Positions 7,701 to 16,245 are shown, counted from the stretch's first letter. The stretch: 64,000 nt of DNA from Comamonas resistens (GCF_030064165.1 NZ_CP125947.1:2976001-3040000), one strand, 5' to 3'. The notes: generated from the sequence alone by a model not told the origin. Program-made: numbers and translations.

Positions 7701-8447
7701 ATGAAACTGCTCATCATCAACCCCAATATCTCCGAGAGCGTGACCGCGCTCATCGAGAAAGAGGCCAGGCTGGCCGCCGCGCCGGGCACGGAGATCACCA
7801 TGATGACCGCGCCCATGGGCGTGGCCTATATCGAGACGCGTTTCGAGGCCATGATCGCAGCCTATGCCGTGGCCGAGCTGGCCGCCAAACATGCGCACCA
7901 GCATGACGCCGTCATCCTTGCGGCCTTTGGCGATCCCGGCCTCGAAGGCCTGCGCGAGGCGCTGGACATCCCCGTGCTGGGCATGACCGAGTCCGCGCTC
8001 ATGAGTGCCTGCATGCTGGGCAAACGCTTTTCCATCGTCGCCATCTCCAGGCGCATCACGGCCTGGTACCGCGACATGGTGGAGCGCAATGGCCTGATTG
8101 ACCGCCTGGCCAGCATCCGCTGCCTGGACGAGCCGCTACGCGACATTGGCAGCGTTCAGGACGACCATGCAGCGCGCCTGCAGTCCCTGTGCGAAGCCGC
8201 CGTTCATGATGACGGCGCCGATGTGCTGATCATCGCCGGCGCGCCGCTGGCGGGCCTGGCCCGCTCCATCAAGCACCAGTTGCCGGTGCCTGCGGTTGAC
8301 GGCGTCTCCAGCGCCGTCAACCATGCGCAAAGCCTGGTCTCGCTGGCTCCCGCGCCGGCCCGGGCCGGCAGCTTCGCCAAGCCGCCACGCAAGGACTTCA
8401 AGAACCTTCCTCCAGGGCTGACTCAGCTCCTGAGCAAGCTGCCGTAA
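7701..8447 (+). CDS. Hydantoin racemase-like Asp/Glu racemase superfamily protein lacking the catalytic Cys pair
   Basis: This 248-aa protein has the family start (LLIINPN) and the conserved loop AFGDPG at 75-80. In hydantoin and allantoin racemases the residue before FGDPG is the first catalytic Cys and a second Cys follows a Gly in the C-terminal half. Here they read Ala75 and Ala181 (IIAGAPLAG). Other Cys residues (104, 141, 164) are not at these sites. A two-base racemase mechanism is therefore unlikely, and a lyase, decarboxylase or isomerase role is possible. It lies 20 bp after the hydantoinase in one operon. Confidence 0.8.
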   Translation: MKLLIINPNISESVTALIEKEARLAAAPGTEITMMTAPMGVAYIETRFEAMIAAYAVAELAAKHAHQHDAVILAAFGDPGLEGLREALDIPVLGMTESALMSACMLGKRFSIVAISRRITAWYRDMVERNGLIDRLASIRCLDEPLRDIGSVQDDHAARLQSLCEAAVHDDGADVLIIAGAPLAGLARSIKHQLPVPAVDGVSSAVNHAQSLVSLAPAPARAGSFAKPPRKDFKNLPPGLTQLLSKLP

Positions 8448-8516
8448 GGCTTGAAAAGAAGCCTCATACTGAGCGTCTATCGGGAGGCTTGCCAGCCGAT
8501 ACTAGAATTCACCCAC

Positions 8517-8526
8517 ATGTCGACAA
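8517..8526. promoter_or_regulatory. Candidate autoregulatory GntR box on the gntR start codon
   Basis: ATGTCGACAA spans the ATG of the regulator gene and is the exact reverse complement of the second box at 3611-3620. The same 10-mer occurs again inside the gene at 8851-8860, so chance cannot be excluded. Confidence 0.35.
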
Positions 8527-9236
8527 AAACGGCTTTTAAAGTGAACAATCGAAACAGCGCCTCCCGCTCCGAAATCACCGTAGATGAAATGGCTTCGCGC
8601 ATTGCGACTGCCATCCATGAACATCGTTTGCTACCGGGCACCAAGCTGGGAGAAGACAGGCTGGCCAGCATCTTCAACACCAGCCGCGCCCGGGTTCGTG
8701 AGGTTCTGGCCCGCATGGCCCGCGAGCAGATGGTGGAACTCTTTCCCCAACGCGGTGCTTTTGTCGCCAAGCCGAGCATTGATCAGGCCTTGGATGTGTT
8801 TGAAGCGCGCCGCCTGATCGAACCCGGCGTGGTACAGCGTCTGGTCAAACATGTCGACAATACCAAGATTCGCAGGCTCCAGGCCCACCTCAAGGCCGAG
8901 CGAGACGCTAGAAAAAATGCGGACAAGCGCGCTACCGTCCGCCTGTCAGGAGAGTTCCACGTGCTGCTGGCCGAGCTTGCGGGCAACTCTGCACTGCTTC
9001 GCAGCATGCGTGAGCTGTCAACGCTGACCTGCCTGACCATTTCTCTCTACGAGTCGGCCGTCAATACCTGCTGCCTAGTGGACGAACATGAAGCCGTTGT
9101 CAACGCCATCATTGCAGGCAACAGCGAGCAGGCCGAACAATTGATGCTCAAGCACCTTGATCACATTCAGGGCAGCCTGCGTCTGGAGGCCGATGCAGAC
9201 GGAACAGATCTCGAAGAAATTCTGGGCGACATCTAG
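8517..9236 (+). CDS. GntR-family transcriptional regulator, FadR/FCD subfamily
   Basis: From ATG 8517 the protein is 239 aa. The N-terminal winged helix (about 18-85) contains DEMASRIATAIHEHRLLPG and the recognition segment TSRARVREVLARMA. A helical FCD ligand domain (about 95-225) has the metal/effector His pattern ending HEAVVNAI and MLKHLDH. An upstream in-frame ATG at 8451 would add 22 residues and lacks a better ribosome site. FCD regulators sense small organic acids and usually repress neighbouring catabolic operons. Boxes shared between its own start region and the divergent promoter support local control of the whole cluster. Confidence 0.9.
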   Translation: MSTKTAFKVNNRNSASRSEITVDEMASRIATAIHEHRLLPGTKLGEDRLASIFNTSRARVREVLARMAREQMVELFPQRGAFVAKPSIDQALDVFEARRLIEPGVVQRLVKHVDNTKIRRLQAHLKAERDARKNADKRATVRLSGEFHVLLAELAGNSALLRSMRELSTLTCLTISLYESAVNTCCLVDEHEAVVNAIIAGNSEQAEQLMLKHLDHIQGSLRLEADADGTDLEEILGDI

Positions 9237-9389
9237 GCAGTCACTTTTTGATACGGCCCTGGCTTGCGCCATCTGCGCAACAGATACCCCTGTCTCCACT
9301 GAAGATGGCTTGGCCGCACGGAATATCTATCTGCAGGGTTAGCATGAGCGGCACTGCCCGATCACCCGACATCCGCCCCCGGGGCACTT

Positions 9390-9974
9390 ATGAGCACCAC
9401 CCCTGCCCCAACCGCCATCTCACGCCCTCGGCCACGCGATCTGCGCGAGCTTTTCTGGTCGCTGACCTTTCTGGCCTTGCAGGGCTTTGGCGGCGTACTG
9501 GCCGTGGTCCAGCGCGAGTTGGTGGAAAAGCGCCGGTGGTTGAGCAACGAAGAATTCATCGAGGACTGGGCCGTGGCGCAGATCATGCCCGGCCCCAATG
9601 TGGTGAATCTGTCCATCATGCTGGGCGAGCGCTATTTCGGCTGGCGTGGCGCCATCGTTGGACTGTGCGGCATGCTGGCTTTCCCCATGCTGGTCGTCAT
9701 CAGCCTCACCCTGATCTATACCCAGTTTTCGGATAGCCCGGCCGTGGCTGGGGCCCTGCGTGGCATGGGCGCAGTGGCCGCCGGACTGGTGGCAGGCATG
9801 GGCCTCAAGCTCGCAAGCACCTTGCGCCATCACCCCTTGGGGCGCTGGTACTGCGCCGGCCTGGCCATTGCGGCCTTTGCCCTGGTCGCCGTGCTGCGCA
9901 TGCCGTTGTTCTGGGCCCTGCTGCTGGTTGGTGGTAGCGGCTGTCTGCTGACCTACCGAAGGCTGGCCGCATGA
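9390..9974 (+). CDS. chrA1: Chromate transporter, N-terminal half (short-chain ChrA)
   Basis: The 194-aa protein carries one CHR domain: an N-terminal amphipathic stretch, FLALQGFGGVLAVVQRELVE near 32-51 and the signature IMPGPNVVNLS at about 69-79, followed by about five membrane helices. Short-chain ChrA proteins work as pairs in which two different half-proteins form one efflux unit for chromate or sulfate-like anions. The partner starts inside this gene's stop codon. No chrB regulator is present here. Confidence 0.9.
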   Translation: MSTTPAPTAISRPRPRDLRELFWSLTFLALQGFGGVLAVVQRELVEKRRWLSNEEFIEDWAVAQIMPGPNVVNLSIMLGERYFGWRGAIVGLCGMLAFPMLVVISLTLIYTQFSDSPAVAGALRGMGAVAAGLVAGMGLKLASTLRHHPLGRWYCAGLAIAAFALVAVLRMPLFWALLLVGGSGCLLTYRRLAA

Positions 9975-10570
9975 ATACGCTGGTGATCCAGATGCAGGCA
10001 ATGGACTGGCTGCACCTGCTGAGCTATTTTCTCTCGCTCTCTTTGATGGCCGTTGGCGGTGCCATTGCCACCGCCCCCGACATGCACCGTTTTCTGGTCG
10101 GTGGCAACCACTGGCTGACCGATACCCAGTTCACCAGCTCCATCGCCATTGCCCAGGCCGCACCCGGGCCCAATGTGTTGTTCATCGCCTTGCTGGGCTG
10201 GAATGTCGGGCTGAACGCTGGTGGTGGCAGCGGCGCGGTGGCCTGGTCGCTTGGCGCGCTGGGCGTGGCGGTCTGCATGATTGGCATCCTGCTGCCCAGC
10301 TCCCTGCTGACCTGGCAGGCTTCACGCTGGGGCCAGCGCAACCGCGACAAGCGCGGCGTGCGCGCCTTCAAGCAGGGTATGGCGCCCTTGGTCATTGGCC
10401 TGCTGCTGGCCACAGGCTGGCTGCTGGGCAGCGCCAGCGGCAACCCGGCCCGGGACTGGCGGGTATGGCTGCTGAGCTTGGCTTGCACCTTGCTGGTGTG
10501 GCGCACCCGCATACACCTGCTGTGGTTGCTGGCTGGCGGCGCACTGCTGGGAGCTCTGGGCTGGATCTAG
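9971..10570 (+). CDS. chrA2: Chromate transporter, C-terminal half (short-chain ChrA)
   Basis: The 199-aa partner has its own CHR signature (AQAAPGPNVLFIALLGWN at about 57-74) and about five to six helices. Its ATG overlaps the upstream TGA (ATGA), so the two halves are translationally coupled. Together they equal one long-chain ChrA. Confidence 0.9.
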   Translation: MNTLVIQMQAMDWLHLLSYFLSLSLMAVGGAIATAPDMHRFLVGGNHWLTDTQFTSSIAIAQAAPGPNVLFIALLGWNVGLNAGGGSGAVAWSLGALGVAVCMIGILLPSSLLTWQASRWGQRNRDKRGVRAFKQGMAPLVIGLLLATGWLLGSASGNPARDWRVWLLSLACTLLVWRTRIHLLWLLAGGALLGALGWI

Positions 10571-10651
10571 GCATTCGCGCACTCCATACGGCGCACTCGA
10601 CAAGCGCCACGGCTAGGGTATAAAAACACCCTCTTGTTCAAGGAGAGCCCC

Positions 10652-11143
10652 ATGTCCGAGACACCTCTGGATCCCGTAGGCGAACATGTTCGCGACCTGC
10701 TCATCACCCGGCTGATTCCGGCCAGCGCCCACACGCTTTACCGTTGCTGGACCGAGCCCGAGCTGCTCAAGCAATGGTTTGTACCCCGTCCCTGGAGCAT
10801 TGCCAAAGCCGATCTCGATGTACGGCCGGGCGGCCACAACCTCATCGTCATGCGCGATCCAGACGGCAAGGAATACCCCAATCAGGGTGTCTATCTGGAG
10901 GTGGAGGCCGACAGGCGTCTGGTGTTCACCGATGCCTACAGCGCCGGCTGGATTCCATCCGAAAAGCCGTTCATGACGGCCATCATCAGCTTTGAACCCG
11001 AGGCCGGGCAAACACGTTACACGGCACGCGCCCGCCACTGGAGCGAAGAAGCACGCCAGCAGCATATCGCCATGGGATTCGAGACCGGCTGGAACCTGTG
11101 CGCCGATCAGCTGCAAGAACTGGCGGCCACACTGCAGTCGTGA
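10652..11143 (+). CDS. SRPBCC/AHSA1-family protein
   Basis: A ribosome site (AAGGAGAG) precedes ATG 10652, giving 163 aa. The fold is the helix-grip START-like type typical of AHSA1 proteins: ITRLIPASAHTLYRCWTEPELLKQWFVP at the N terminus (first 20 residues diagnostic), a GG turn (RPGGHNLIVM), and the C-terminal helix MGFETGWNLCADQLQEL. Such proteins bind small hydrophobic ligands, and the substrate cannot be predicted. It is a single gene between chrA and the sirtuin remnant. Confidence 0.85.
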   Translation: MSETPLDPVGEHVRDLLITRLIPASAHTLYRCWTEPELLKQWFVPRPWSIAKADLDVRPGGHNLIVMRDPDGKEYPNQGVYLEVEADRRLVFTDAYSAGWIPSEKPFMTAIISFEPEAGQTRYTARARHWSEEARQQHIAMGFETGWNLCADQLQELAATLQS

Positions 11144-11162
11144 CAACCTGGGCAAATCGCAA

Positions 11163-11188
11163 TCATATTAATAGCTGCCAGCGCTTTC
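11163..11188. repeat. Copy of the ATAGC-type intergenic repeat
   Basis: The core AATAGCTGCCAGCGCTT resembles stretches at 14479-14500, 17180-17252, 24526-24545 and 26874-26890. It lies between the SRPBCC gene and the 3' end of the sirtuin gene. Confidence 0.4.
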
Positions 11189-11209
11189 CCACAAAAGGCT
11201 GCGCAGCAT

Positions 11210-11980
11210 TCAAAGCTGCAATAGCTGTGGCAGGGCAATGGCGGAGGCTTGTGGAATCAGGCAATCTGCAACGGAATCCAGCTCGCTGGCATGGGGGTTG
11301 ACGACCACCACCCTGGCTCCAGTTCTATGGGCCAGCTGAGCCAGGCCCGCCGCGGGGTAGACGGCACCCGAGGTCCCCACGACCAGCATCAGATCGCAGT
11401 GACTGGCGGCCTCCTCGGCCTCGGCCCAGATGCCTGCGGGCAGCATTTCGCCAAACCAGACCACGGCCGGGCGCAGCATATTGCCGCAAGCGGGGCAAAA
11501 CGGCGGTTCTCCGGCAGAGGTGCGCTCCAGATCGCATTCGGCGCAGCGGCGATTGAGCCAGCGGTTTTTCATCAGCTCTCCATGCAGGCACAGCACGCCC
11601 TGACTGCCGGCCCTCTAGTGCAGGCCGTCCACGTTCTGGGTGACCAGCGTCATGCGCCGGGGATGCATCGCTGCCCATTGCGCCAGGGCCCTATGCCCTG
11701 CATTGGGCTGAACCTGGGCCAGACGCTCACGCCGATGCTGGTACCAGCGCCAGACATGGGCCGGATCACGGCGGTAGCCCGCCTCGCTGGCCATCTCTTC
11801 GGGCTTGAACTGCGACCAGTAGCCTGATTCATCATCCCTGAACGTGGGAATGCCTGACTCGGCACTCACACCCGCGCCCGTCAGCACGCATACCCGACGG
11901 GCCTGTGCCACCCACTCTCCTGCCTGTGCAATCCGCTCTTTGTGCTCCATCAATTGCCGCCTGCCATCATTGGCTGTCAA
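11210..11980 (-). pseudogene. Sir2-family NAD-dependent deacylase interrupted by an in-frame TAG
   Basis: Reading through the amber codon at 11617-11615 gives a 256-aa sirtuin. The first part has the NAD loop TGAGVSAESGIPTFRD and ends TQNVDGLH. After the TAG the same frame resumes with RAGS, then catalytic-His motif CLHGEL, the zinc cysteines CAECD and CPACG, and the VGTSGAVYPAA NAD-binding loop. In intact family members the interrupted codon is usually Gln or Glu (for example LHQRAGS). One base change from CAG or GAG explains it. Without readthrough the product lacks the catalytic His and zinc site. This may be a recent nonsense mutation or a sequencing error. Confidence 0.85.
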
Positions 11981-12172
11981 GGTTTATCGGTAGCGCCCAT
12001 CACCCGGGCCTCGCTGTCAGTCCACACTTTTTTCGCAATGACCGGAGCTGGCTTGAGGCAGAGCATGCCAAAGGCCGGGCAGACCAGCCTGCGGAAAAGT
12101 CTATAGGTGGACCCGCCATAAAAAAGGCGCCTCCTGCCTGGGCAGTTGCGCCTTGTGAACCAGATCCAAAGA

Positions 12173-12931
12173 TCAGGCCTTGGCAGCCAGACGCTGACGC
12201 AGCGCTTCGTACAGGCACACGCCGCTGGCCACCGACACGTTCAGGCTTTCCACCGCGCCCTGCATGGGGATGCTGACCAGCTCGTCACAGGTCTTGCGAG
12301 TCAGCTGGCGCATGCCATCGCCTTCGGCGCCCAGCACCAGGGCCGTAGGGCCTGTCAGGTCCATTTGATAGAGGTGCTTGTCCGCATCGCCGCTGGTGCC
12401 GATGACCCAGATATTGCGTTCCTGCAATTCCTTCAAGGTCCGCGCCAGATTGGTGACCATGAAGTAAGGCACGGTCTCGGCAGCGCCGCTGGCCACCTTG
12501 GCCACGGTGGCATTGATGCCGGCCGCATGGTCCTTGGGGGCAATCACCGCATGCACGCCAGCACCATCGGCCACGCGCAGGCAGGCACCCAGGTTGTGGG
12601 GATCTGTCACACCGTCCAGCACCAGCAGCAACGGCGCCTTGACGCCCTCGGCTTCCAGATCATCCAGCAATTCGTCCAGCGTGCGCGTGTCCTTGACTTC
12701 CTCGACCCGCGCGGCCACGCCCTGATGGCCGTGAGAACCGGCAAGCTTGGCAATGCGCATGGCATCGGCCTCGATCAGGCGCACCCCTGCTTCCTTGGCG
12801 CGCTCCAGAAACTGGCGCATGCGCGCATCGCGGCGCGAAGCTTCGAAATAGACTTCGATGATGGACTGGGGGGCGGTTTTCAGACGCACGCCGACGGCGT
12901 GAAAGCCGAAAAGAACTTTGGGGGACGACAT
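12173..12931 (-). CDS. rlmB: 23S rRNA (guanosine-2'-O-)-methyltransferase RlmB
   Basis: The 252-aa SpoU/TrmH-class SPOUT enzyme has an N-terminal substrate-binding domain ([12 protein letters not shown] onward) and a C-terminal knotted methyltransferase domain. Motif 1 is [15 protein letters not shown] at about 134-148, motif 2 [11 protein letters not shown] and motif 3 [17 protein letters not shown]. It methylates G2251 of 23S rRNA in the P-loop of the peptidyl-transferase centre. Length matches E. coli RlmB. It stands alone between the sirtuin remnant and sstT. Confidence 0.93.
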   Translation of the reverse strand: MSSPKVLFGFHAVGVRLKTAPQSIIEVYFEASRRDARMRQFLERAKEAGVRLIEADAMRIAKLAGSHGHQGVAARVEEVKDTRTLDELLDDLEAEGVKAPLLLVLDGVTDPHNLGACLRVADGAGVHAVIAPKDHAAGINATVAKVASGAAETVPYFMVTNLARTLKELQERNIWVIGTSGDADKHLYQMDLTGPTALVLGAEGDGMRQLTRKTCDELVSIPMQGAVESLNVSVASGVCLYEALRQRLAAKA

Positions 12932-13234
12932 GGGGCGACATTATCCCGGCCTTTTGCCTTGCCTTGCTGTACCTGGGGCCATGTCTGGGCCCACGGCTGT
13001 GTTTTTGCCAAGCCGCTAAACTGCCGGCTCTTCGGGTGGAGCCATCGGGCCAGAGCTAGATCAGCTTTGGCGCCTGTCAGCACAGGCCTTCCCAGATGCA
13101 GCAGAGCCGCTTGCGATCAGCGGCTCTGATCGCCCGACATTGCCGGCGCAAATTTGCCTGTCTGCCCCCGCAATTGACGCAGTGCCCGGCCCATCTCGCC
13201 AGGCATTTCACCTAGCTCTTACACGTCTTCCTGC
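12932..13234. other. Intergenic stretch between rlmB and sstT, with a hairpin
   Basis: No coding region is convincing. A perfect 10-bp stem (CAGAGCCGCT 13102-13111, AGCGGCTCTG 13119-13128) with a 7-nt loop is present but lacks a T-run on either strand. The rest should contain the divergent rlmB and sstT promoters. Confidence 0.5.
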
Positions 13235-14467
13235 ATGCTCAAAGCCCTGCTCGATTGGTTCAACCGCACCAGCCTGGTGCTGCAGATCATTGTCGCCCTG
13301 ATTCTCGGCGGTCTTGTCGCCTGGCTCTGGCCCTCCGCCGCCCAGCCCGTCTCCCTGCTGGGCACGCTGTTCATCTCCGCACTCAAGGCCGTTGCCCCGA
13401 TACTGGTGTTCCTGCTGGTCATGGCTGCCATCAGCGGCCACCGCCCCGGCCAGGAAACCCAGATCAAGCCCGTGCTCACCCTGTATCTGATCGGCACCCT
13501 GGCCGCGGCTTGCGTGGCCGTGGCTGCCAGCGCGCTGTTCCCATCGGTCATTCACTTTCGCGAAATGCCCGAAGTCCAGGGCGTACCCAGCGAAATCAGC
13601 CAGGTGCTGATCTCCGTGCTCAAGAGCGCTTTCGACAACCCCGTCAACGCACTGCTGAACGCCAACTACATCGGCATTCTGGTCTGGGCGATTGCGCTGG
13701 GCATCGCACTGCGCCATGCCAGCGCATCGACACGCACCATGGTGGACGACTTCGGCCAGGCCATCACCGTGGTGATCCAGTCCGTGATCCGTCTGGCGCC
13801 TCTGGGCATCTTCGGCCTGGTGGTCTCAACCTTCTCCTCAGGCGGACTGGAAGCACTCAAGGACTATGCCCATCTGCTGGGCGTACTCGTGGGCTGCATG
13901 GTTTTTGTGGCGCTGGTGGTCAACCCCATCATTGTCTGGACGCAGACCCGTCGCAACCCCTACCCTCTGGTGCTGACCTGCCTGCGCGAAAGCGCCGTCA
14001 CGGCCTTCTTCACACGCAGCTCGGGCGCCAATATCCCCGTGAACCTGGCGCTGGCCAAGAAGCTCAATCTCGACGAGCACACCTACAGCATCTCCATCCC
14101 TCTGGGTGCCACCATCAATATGGCCGGTGCGGCCATCACCATCAGCGTGCTGACGCTGGCCGCCGCTCACACCCTGCATATCTCGGTGGACATTCCCACG
14201 GCCATCCTGCTGTGCGTGGTCTCTGCCGTCTGCGCCTGCGGAGCTTCGGGCGTGCCCGGCGGCTCGCTGCTGCTGATTCCACTGGCTTGCAGCCTGTTCA
14301 ACATCCCCAACGATGTCGCCATGTATGTCGTGGGCGTGGGCTATGTGATCGGCGTGGTCCAGGATTCGACCGAAACCGCCCTCAACTCCTCGACTGATGT
14401 ACTGTTCACCGCCGCCGCCTGCCGCGCCGCCGAGCGCAAGGCGGGCCTAGAAGTGCCGCGCATCTGA
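13235..14467 (+). CDS. sstT: Serine/threonine:sodium symporter SstT
   Basis: The 410-aa protein of the dicarboxylate/amino acid:cation symporter family resembles SstT along its length: an N-terminal [14 protein letters not shown] helix, the serine-rich reentrant region ending [13 protein letters not shown] and the [11 protein letters not shown] helix. It imports Ser and Thr with Na+. It is monocistronic and ends in a strong terminator. Confidence 0.9.
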   Translation: MLKALLDWFNRTSLVLQIIVALILGGLVAWLWPSAAQPVSLLGTLFISALKAVAPILVFLLVMAAISGHRPGQETQIKPVLTLYLIGTLAAACVAVAASALFPSVIHFREMPEVQGVPSEISQVLISVLKSAFDNPVNALLNANYIGILVWAIALGIALRHASASTRTMVDDFGQAITVVIQSVIRLAPLGIFGLVVSTFSSGGLEALKDYAHLLGVLVGCMVFVALVVNPIIVWTQTRRNPYPLVLTCLRESAVTAFFTRSSGANIPVNLALAKKLNLDEHTYSISIPLGATINMAGAAITISVLTLAAAHTLHISVDIPTAILLCVVSAVCACGASGVPGGSLLLIPLACSLFNIPNDVAMYVVGVGYVIGVVQDSTETALNSSTDVLFTAAACRAAERKAGLEVPRI

Positions 14468-14518
14468 GAAGCTCCTGTTTTCATAGCCTCCAGCGATCGC
14501 CCCACAAGCGATAGACAC

Positions 14519-14550
14519 AAAAAGGCCTGTATGCGTACAGGCCTTTTTTA
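14519..14550 (+). terminator. Intrinsic terminator of sstT
   Basis: AAAAAGGCCTGTA (14519-14531), loop TGCG, TACAGGCCTTTTT (14536-14548) is a perfect 13-bp stem ending in a T-run. The A-run at its 5' side makes it potentially bidirectional. Confidence 0.9.
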
Positions 14551-14570
14551 TCGCCGCAGAGCCGCCCCCA

Positions 14571-14625
14571 GGCGATAAACAGCCCCCTTGGGGACAGCGG
14601 GCAAGCGTTGGGGGGCCTTGTTCAG
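14571..14625. repeat. Copy of the C-rich intergenic repeat, minus orientation
   Basis: On the minus strand this reads CCCCCCAACGCTTGCCCGCTG then CCCCAAGGGGGCTGTTTATCG, parallel to the copy at 24385-24455. It lies downstream of the ABC ATPase gene. Confidence 0.5.
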
Positions 14626-15302
14626 ATGGCCCGCCCAGCCTCGATGGTGATGCTGCGATCACACTGCGCCGCAATGCTGCGGTCATGGGTGACCAGAATC
14701 AAGGTCGTGCCACGCTCGCGATTCAAGGCAAACATCAGGTCCATGATGGTCTGCCCCGTGGCGAAGTCCAGGCTGCCCGTGGGTTCATCGGCCAGCAGCA
14801 CGGCCGGCTCCACCACAAAGGCACGGGCCAGCGCCACACGCTGCTGCTCGCCGCCGGACATCAGCTTGGGGTAGTGATTGAGGCGCTGGCCCAGGCCCAC
14901 GCGCTCCAGCATCTGCGTGGCGCGTGCACGGGCTTCACGGGCACCGGCCAGTTCCAGCGGCAGCATGACGTTTTCCAGCGCCGTCAGATTGCCCAGCAAC
15001 TGAAAGCTCTGGAAGACAAAACCCATCTTCTGCGCGCGCAGCGCCGCGCGTCCGTCTTCGCTGAGCGCAAACAAATCCTGACCCTGCAGCCGCACCGCAC
15101 CCCGGCTGGGGGTATCCAATCCCGCCAGAATCGACAGCAGCGTGCTTTTGCCGGAACCCGAGGCCCCCACTATGGCCACGGTCTCGCCTGCGGCGAACTG
15201 CAGGTCGATATCCCGCAAAATGTCCAGCACGCCAGCCGAGTCCTGAACGGACTTGGCGAGCTTCTCAACAACGATCAAGGAAGAGGTGGAAGTGTCTGGC
15301 AT
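14622..15302 (-). CDS. ABC transporter ATP-binding protein, YbbA/LolD-type
   Basis: The 226-aa ATPase has Walker A GASGSGKST (about 46-54), Q-loop FVFQSFQLL, signature LMSGGEQQRVALARA, Walker B VLLADEPTGSLD and the H-switch LVTHD. It is closest in type to MacB/LolD/YbbA ATPases that work with FtsX-like permeases in lipid or lipoprotein extraction. No permease gene follows in the window, where E. coli ybbA is followed by ybbP. It diverges from tesA, the same arrangement as E. coli ybbA-tesA. Confidence 0.9.
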   Translation of the reverse strand: MPDTSTSSLIVVEKLAKSVQDSAGVLDILRDIDLQFAAGETVAIVGASGSGKSTLLSILAGLDTPSRGAVRLQGQDLFALSEDGRAALRAQKMGFVFQSFQLLGNLTALENVMLPLELAGAREARARATQMLERVGLGQRLNHYPKLMSGGEQQRVALARAFVVEPAVLLADEPTGSLDFATGQTIMDLMFALNRERGTTLILVTHDRSIAAQCDRSITIEAGRAI

Positions 15303-15330
15303 GAATCAATCGGGAAGCAGGAACATCAGA

Positions 15331-15969
15331 ATGGACCGCCGCCACTGTATCGCGCTTGCCCTGGCACTGGGAATTTCGGGGCCATGGGGCATGGCTGGCG
15401 CGCAGAACAAGACCGGCCCGGTACTGGTGCTCGGCGACTCGCTAAGCGCCGAATACGGCCTGAACCGCGGCAAGGGCTGGGTCAAGCTGCTGGAGCAGCG
15501 ACTGCAGGCGGAGAAAGCGCCGCGGGCCGTAGTCAACGCCAGCATCAGCGGCGATACGACCTCGGGCGGCCGGGCCCGCCTGCCCGCCTTGCTGAGTCAG
15601 CACCAGCCCTCCATCGTGATTCTGGAGCTGGGCGGCAACGACGCCCTGCGTGGCCTGGCATTGCAGAGCTCGCAAGGCAATCTGGACGCCATGATCAAGG
15701 CCAGTCAGGACGCGGGCGCCCAGGTGCTGCTGGTCGGCATGCAGGTACCGCCCAATTACGGCGCCAGCTATACCGAGCAATTTGCGCAGATGTTCCAGGG
15801 CACGGCCAACCGGCACAAGCTGGCGCTGCTGCCGTTTCTGCTGGCCGGCTTCGGGGATACGCCCGACGCGATGCAATGGTTTCAGGCCGACCGCATCCAC
15901 CCCAATGCCCAGGCCCAGCCGCTGATGCTGAACAATGTCTGGCCCAAGCTCAAGCCCTTGCTGAAGTGA
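15331..15969 (+). CDS. tesA: SGNH arylesterase / lysophospholipase TesA-like
   Basis: From ATG 15331 the protein is 212 aa with a signal peptide (MDRRHC, hydrophobic ALALALGISG, cleavage near AGA-Q). It carries the SGNH blocks: GDSLS nucleophile, a Gly in block II (SISGDTTSGGRARL), GGND in block III, and DRIHPN with the catalytic Asp and His. It should be a periplasmic thioesterase/lysophospholipase I-type esterase. An upstream ATG at 15301 would overlap the divergent ATPase start codon. The ybbA-tesA pairing supports the assignment. Confidence 0.9.
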   Translation: MDRRHCIALALALGISGPWGMAGAQNKTGPVLVLGDSLSAEYGLNRGKGWVKLLEQRLQAEKAPRAVVNASISGDTTSGGRARLPALLSQHQPSIVILELGGNDALRGLALQSSQGNLDAMIKASQDAGAQVLLVGMQVPPNYGASYTEQFAQMFQGTANRHKLALLPFLLAGFGDTPDAMQWFQADRIHPNAQAQPLMLNNVWPKLKPLLK

Positions 15970-15989
15970 CAACGCAAGGTGCGGATGGC

Positions 15990-16226
15990 TCAGTCTGCGC
16001 CGCCTCCTCCATCGCCTCCGCCGCCGCTGTCCGAGCTACAGGAGCTATCGGAACTATCCGAGCTGCTGCAACTGGAGTCATATGAGCTGCCGTGGTGGTT
16101 GCCGAAGCTCGAAGAGTCGCGGTAATAGCGGATGTCGGGAGTCTCGCAGGCATGTACAGCCGGGCCGCTTCCAGCCTTGCCTGTACGCAGTGCAAAGCGC
16201 TTCTTGAACCGGTTCCACAATTCCAT
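15990..16226 (-). CDS. Small protein with Ser/Asp/Gly/Cys low-complexity tail
   Basis: This 78-aa protein is not recognised. A GTGGAG ribosome site precedes ATG 16226, 20 bp after the DUF2189 stop codon. The N-terminal half is basic (MELWNRFKKRFALRTGKAG). From about residue 38 the chain is almost only Ser, Asp, Gly and Cys (DSSSFGNHHGSSYDSSCSSS and onward), ending GGGGDGGGGAD. Such tails occur on some membrane-linked or secreted proteins, but function is unknown. It is probably cotranscribed with the upstream membrane protein gene. Confidence 0.6.
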   Translation of the reverse strand: MELWNRFKKRFALRTGKAGSGPAVHACETPDIRYYRDSSSFGNHHGSSYDSSCSSSDSSDSSCSSDSGGGGDGGGGAD

Positions 16227-16245
16227 CGATCTCCACTTTCCAGCT

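Noticed and set aside
6247..8447. Classical hydantoin-to-amino-acid operon or reductive pyrimidine pathway
   Set aside because: No N-carbamoyl amidohydrolase or dihydropyrimidine dehydrogenase is present, and the racemase-like protein lacks both catalytic Cys.
11615..11617. TAG as a recoded amino acid (pyrrolysine)
   Set aside because: No pyl genes are visible and sirtuins have an ordinary residue here; a nonsense mutation is simpler.
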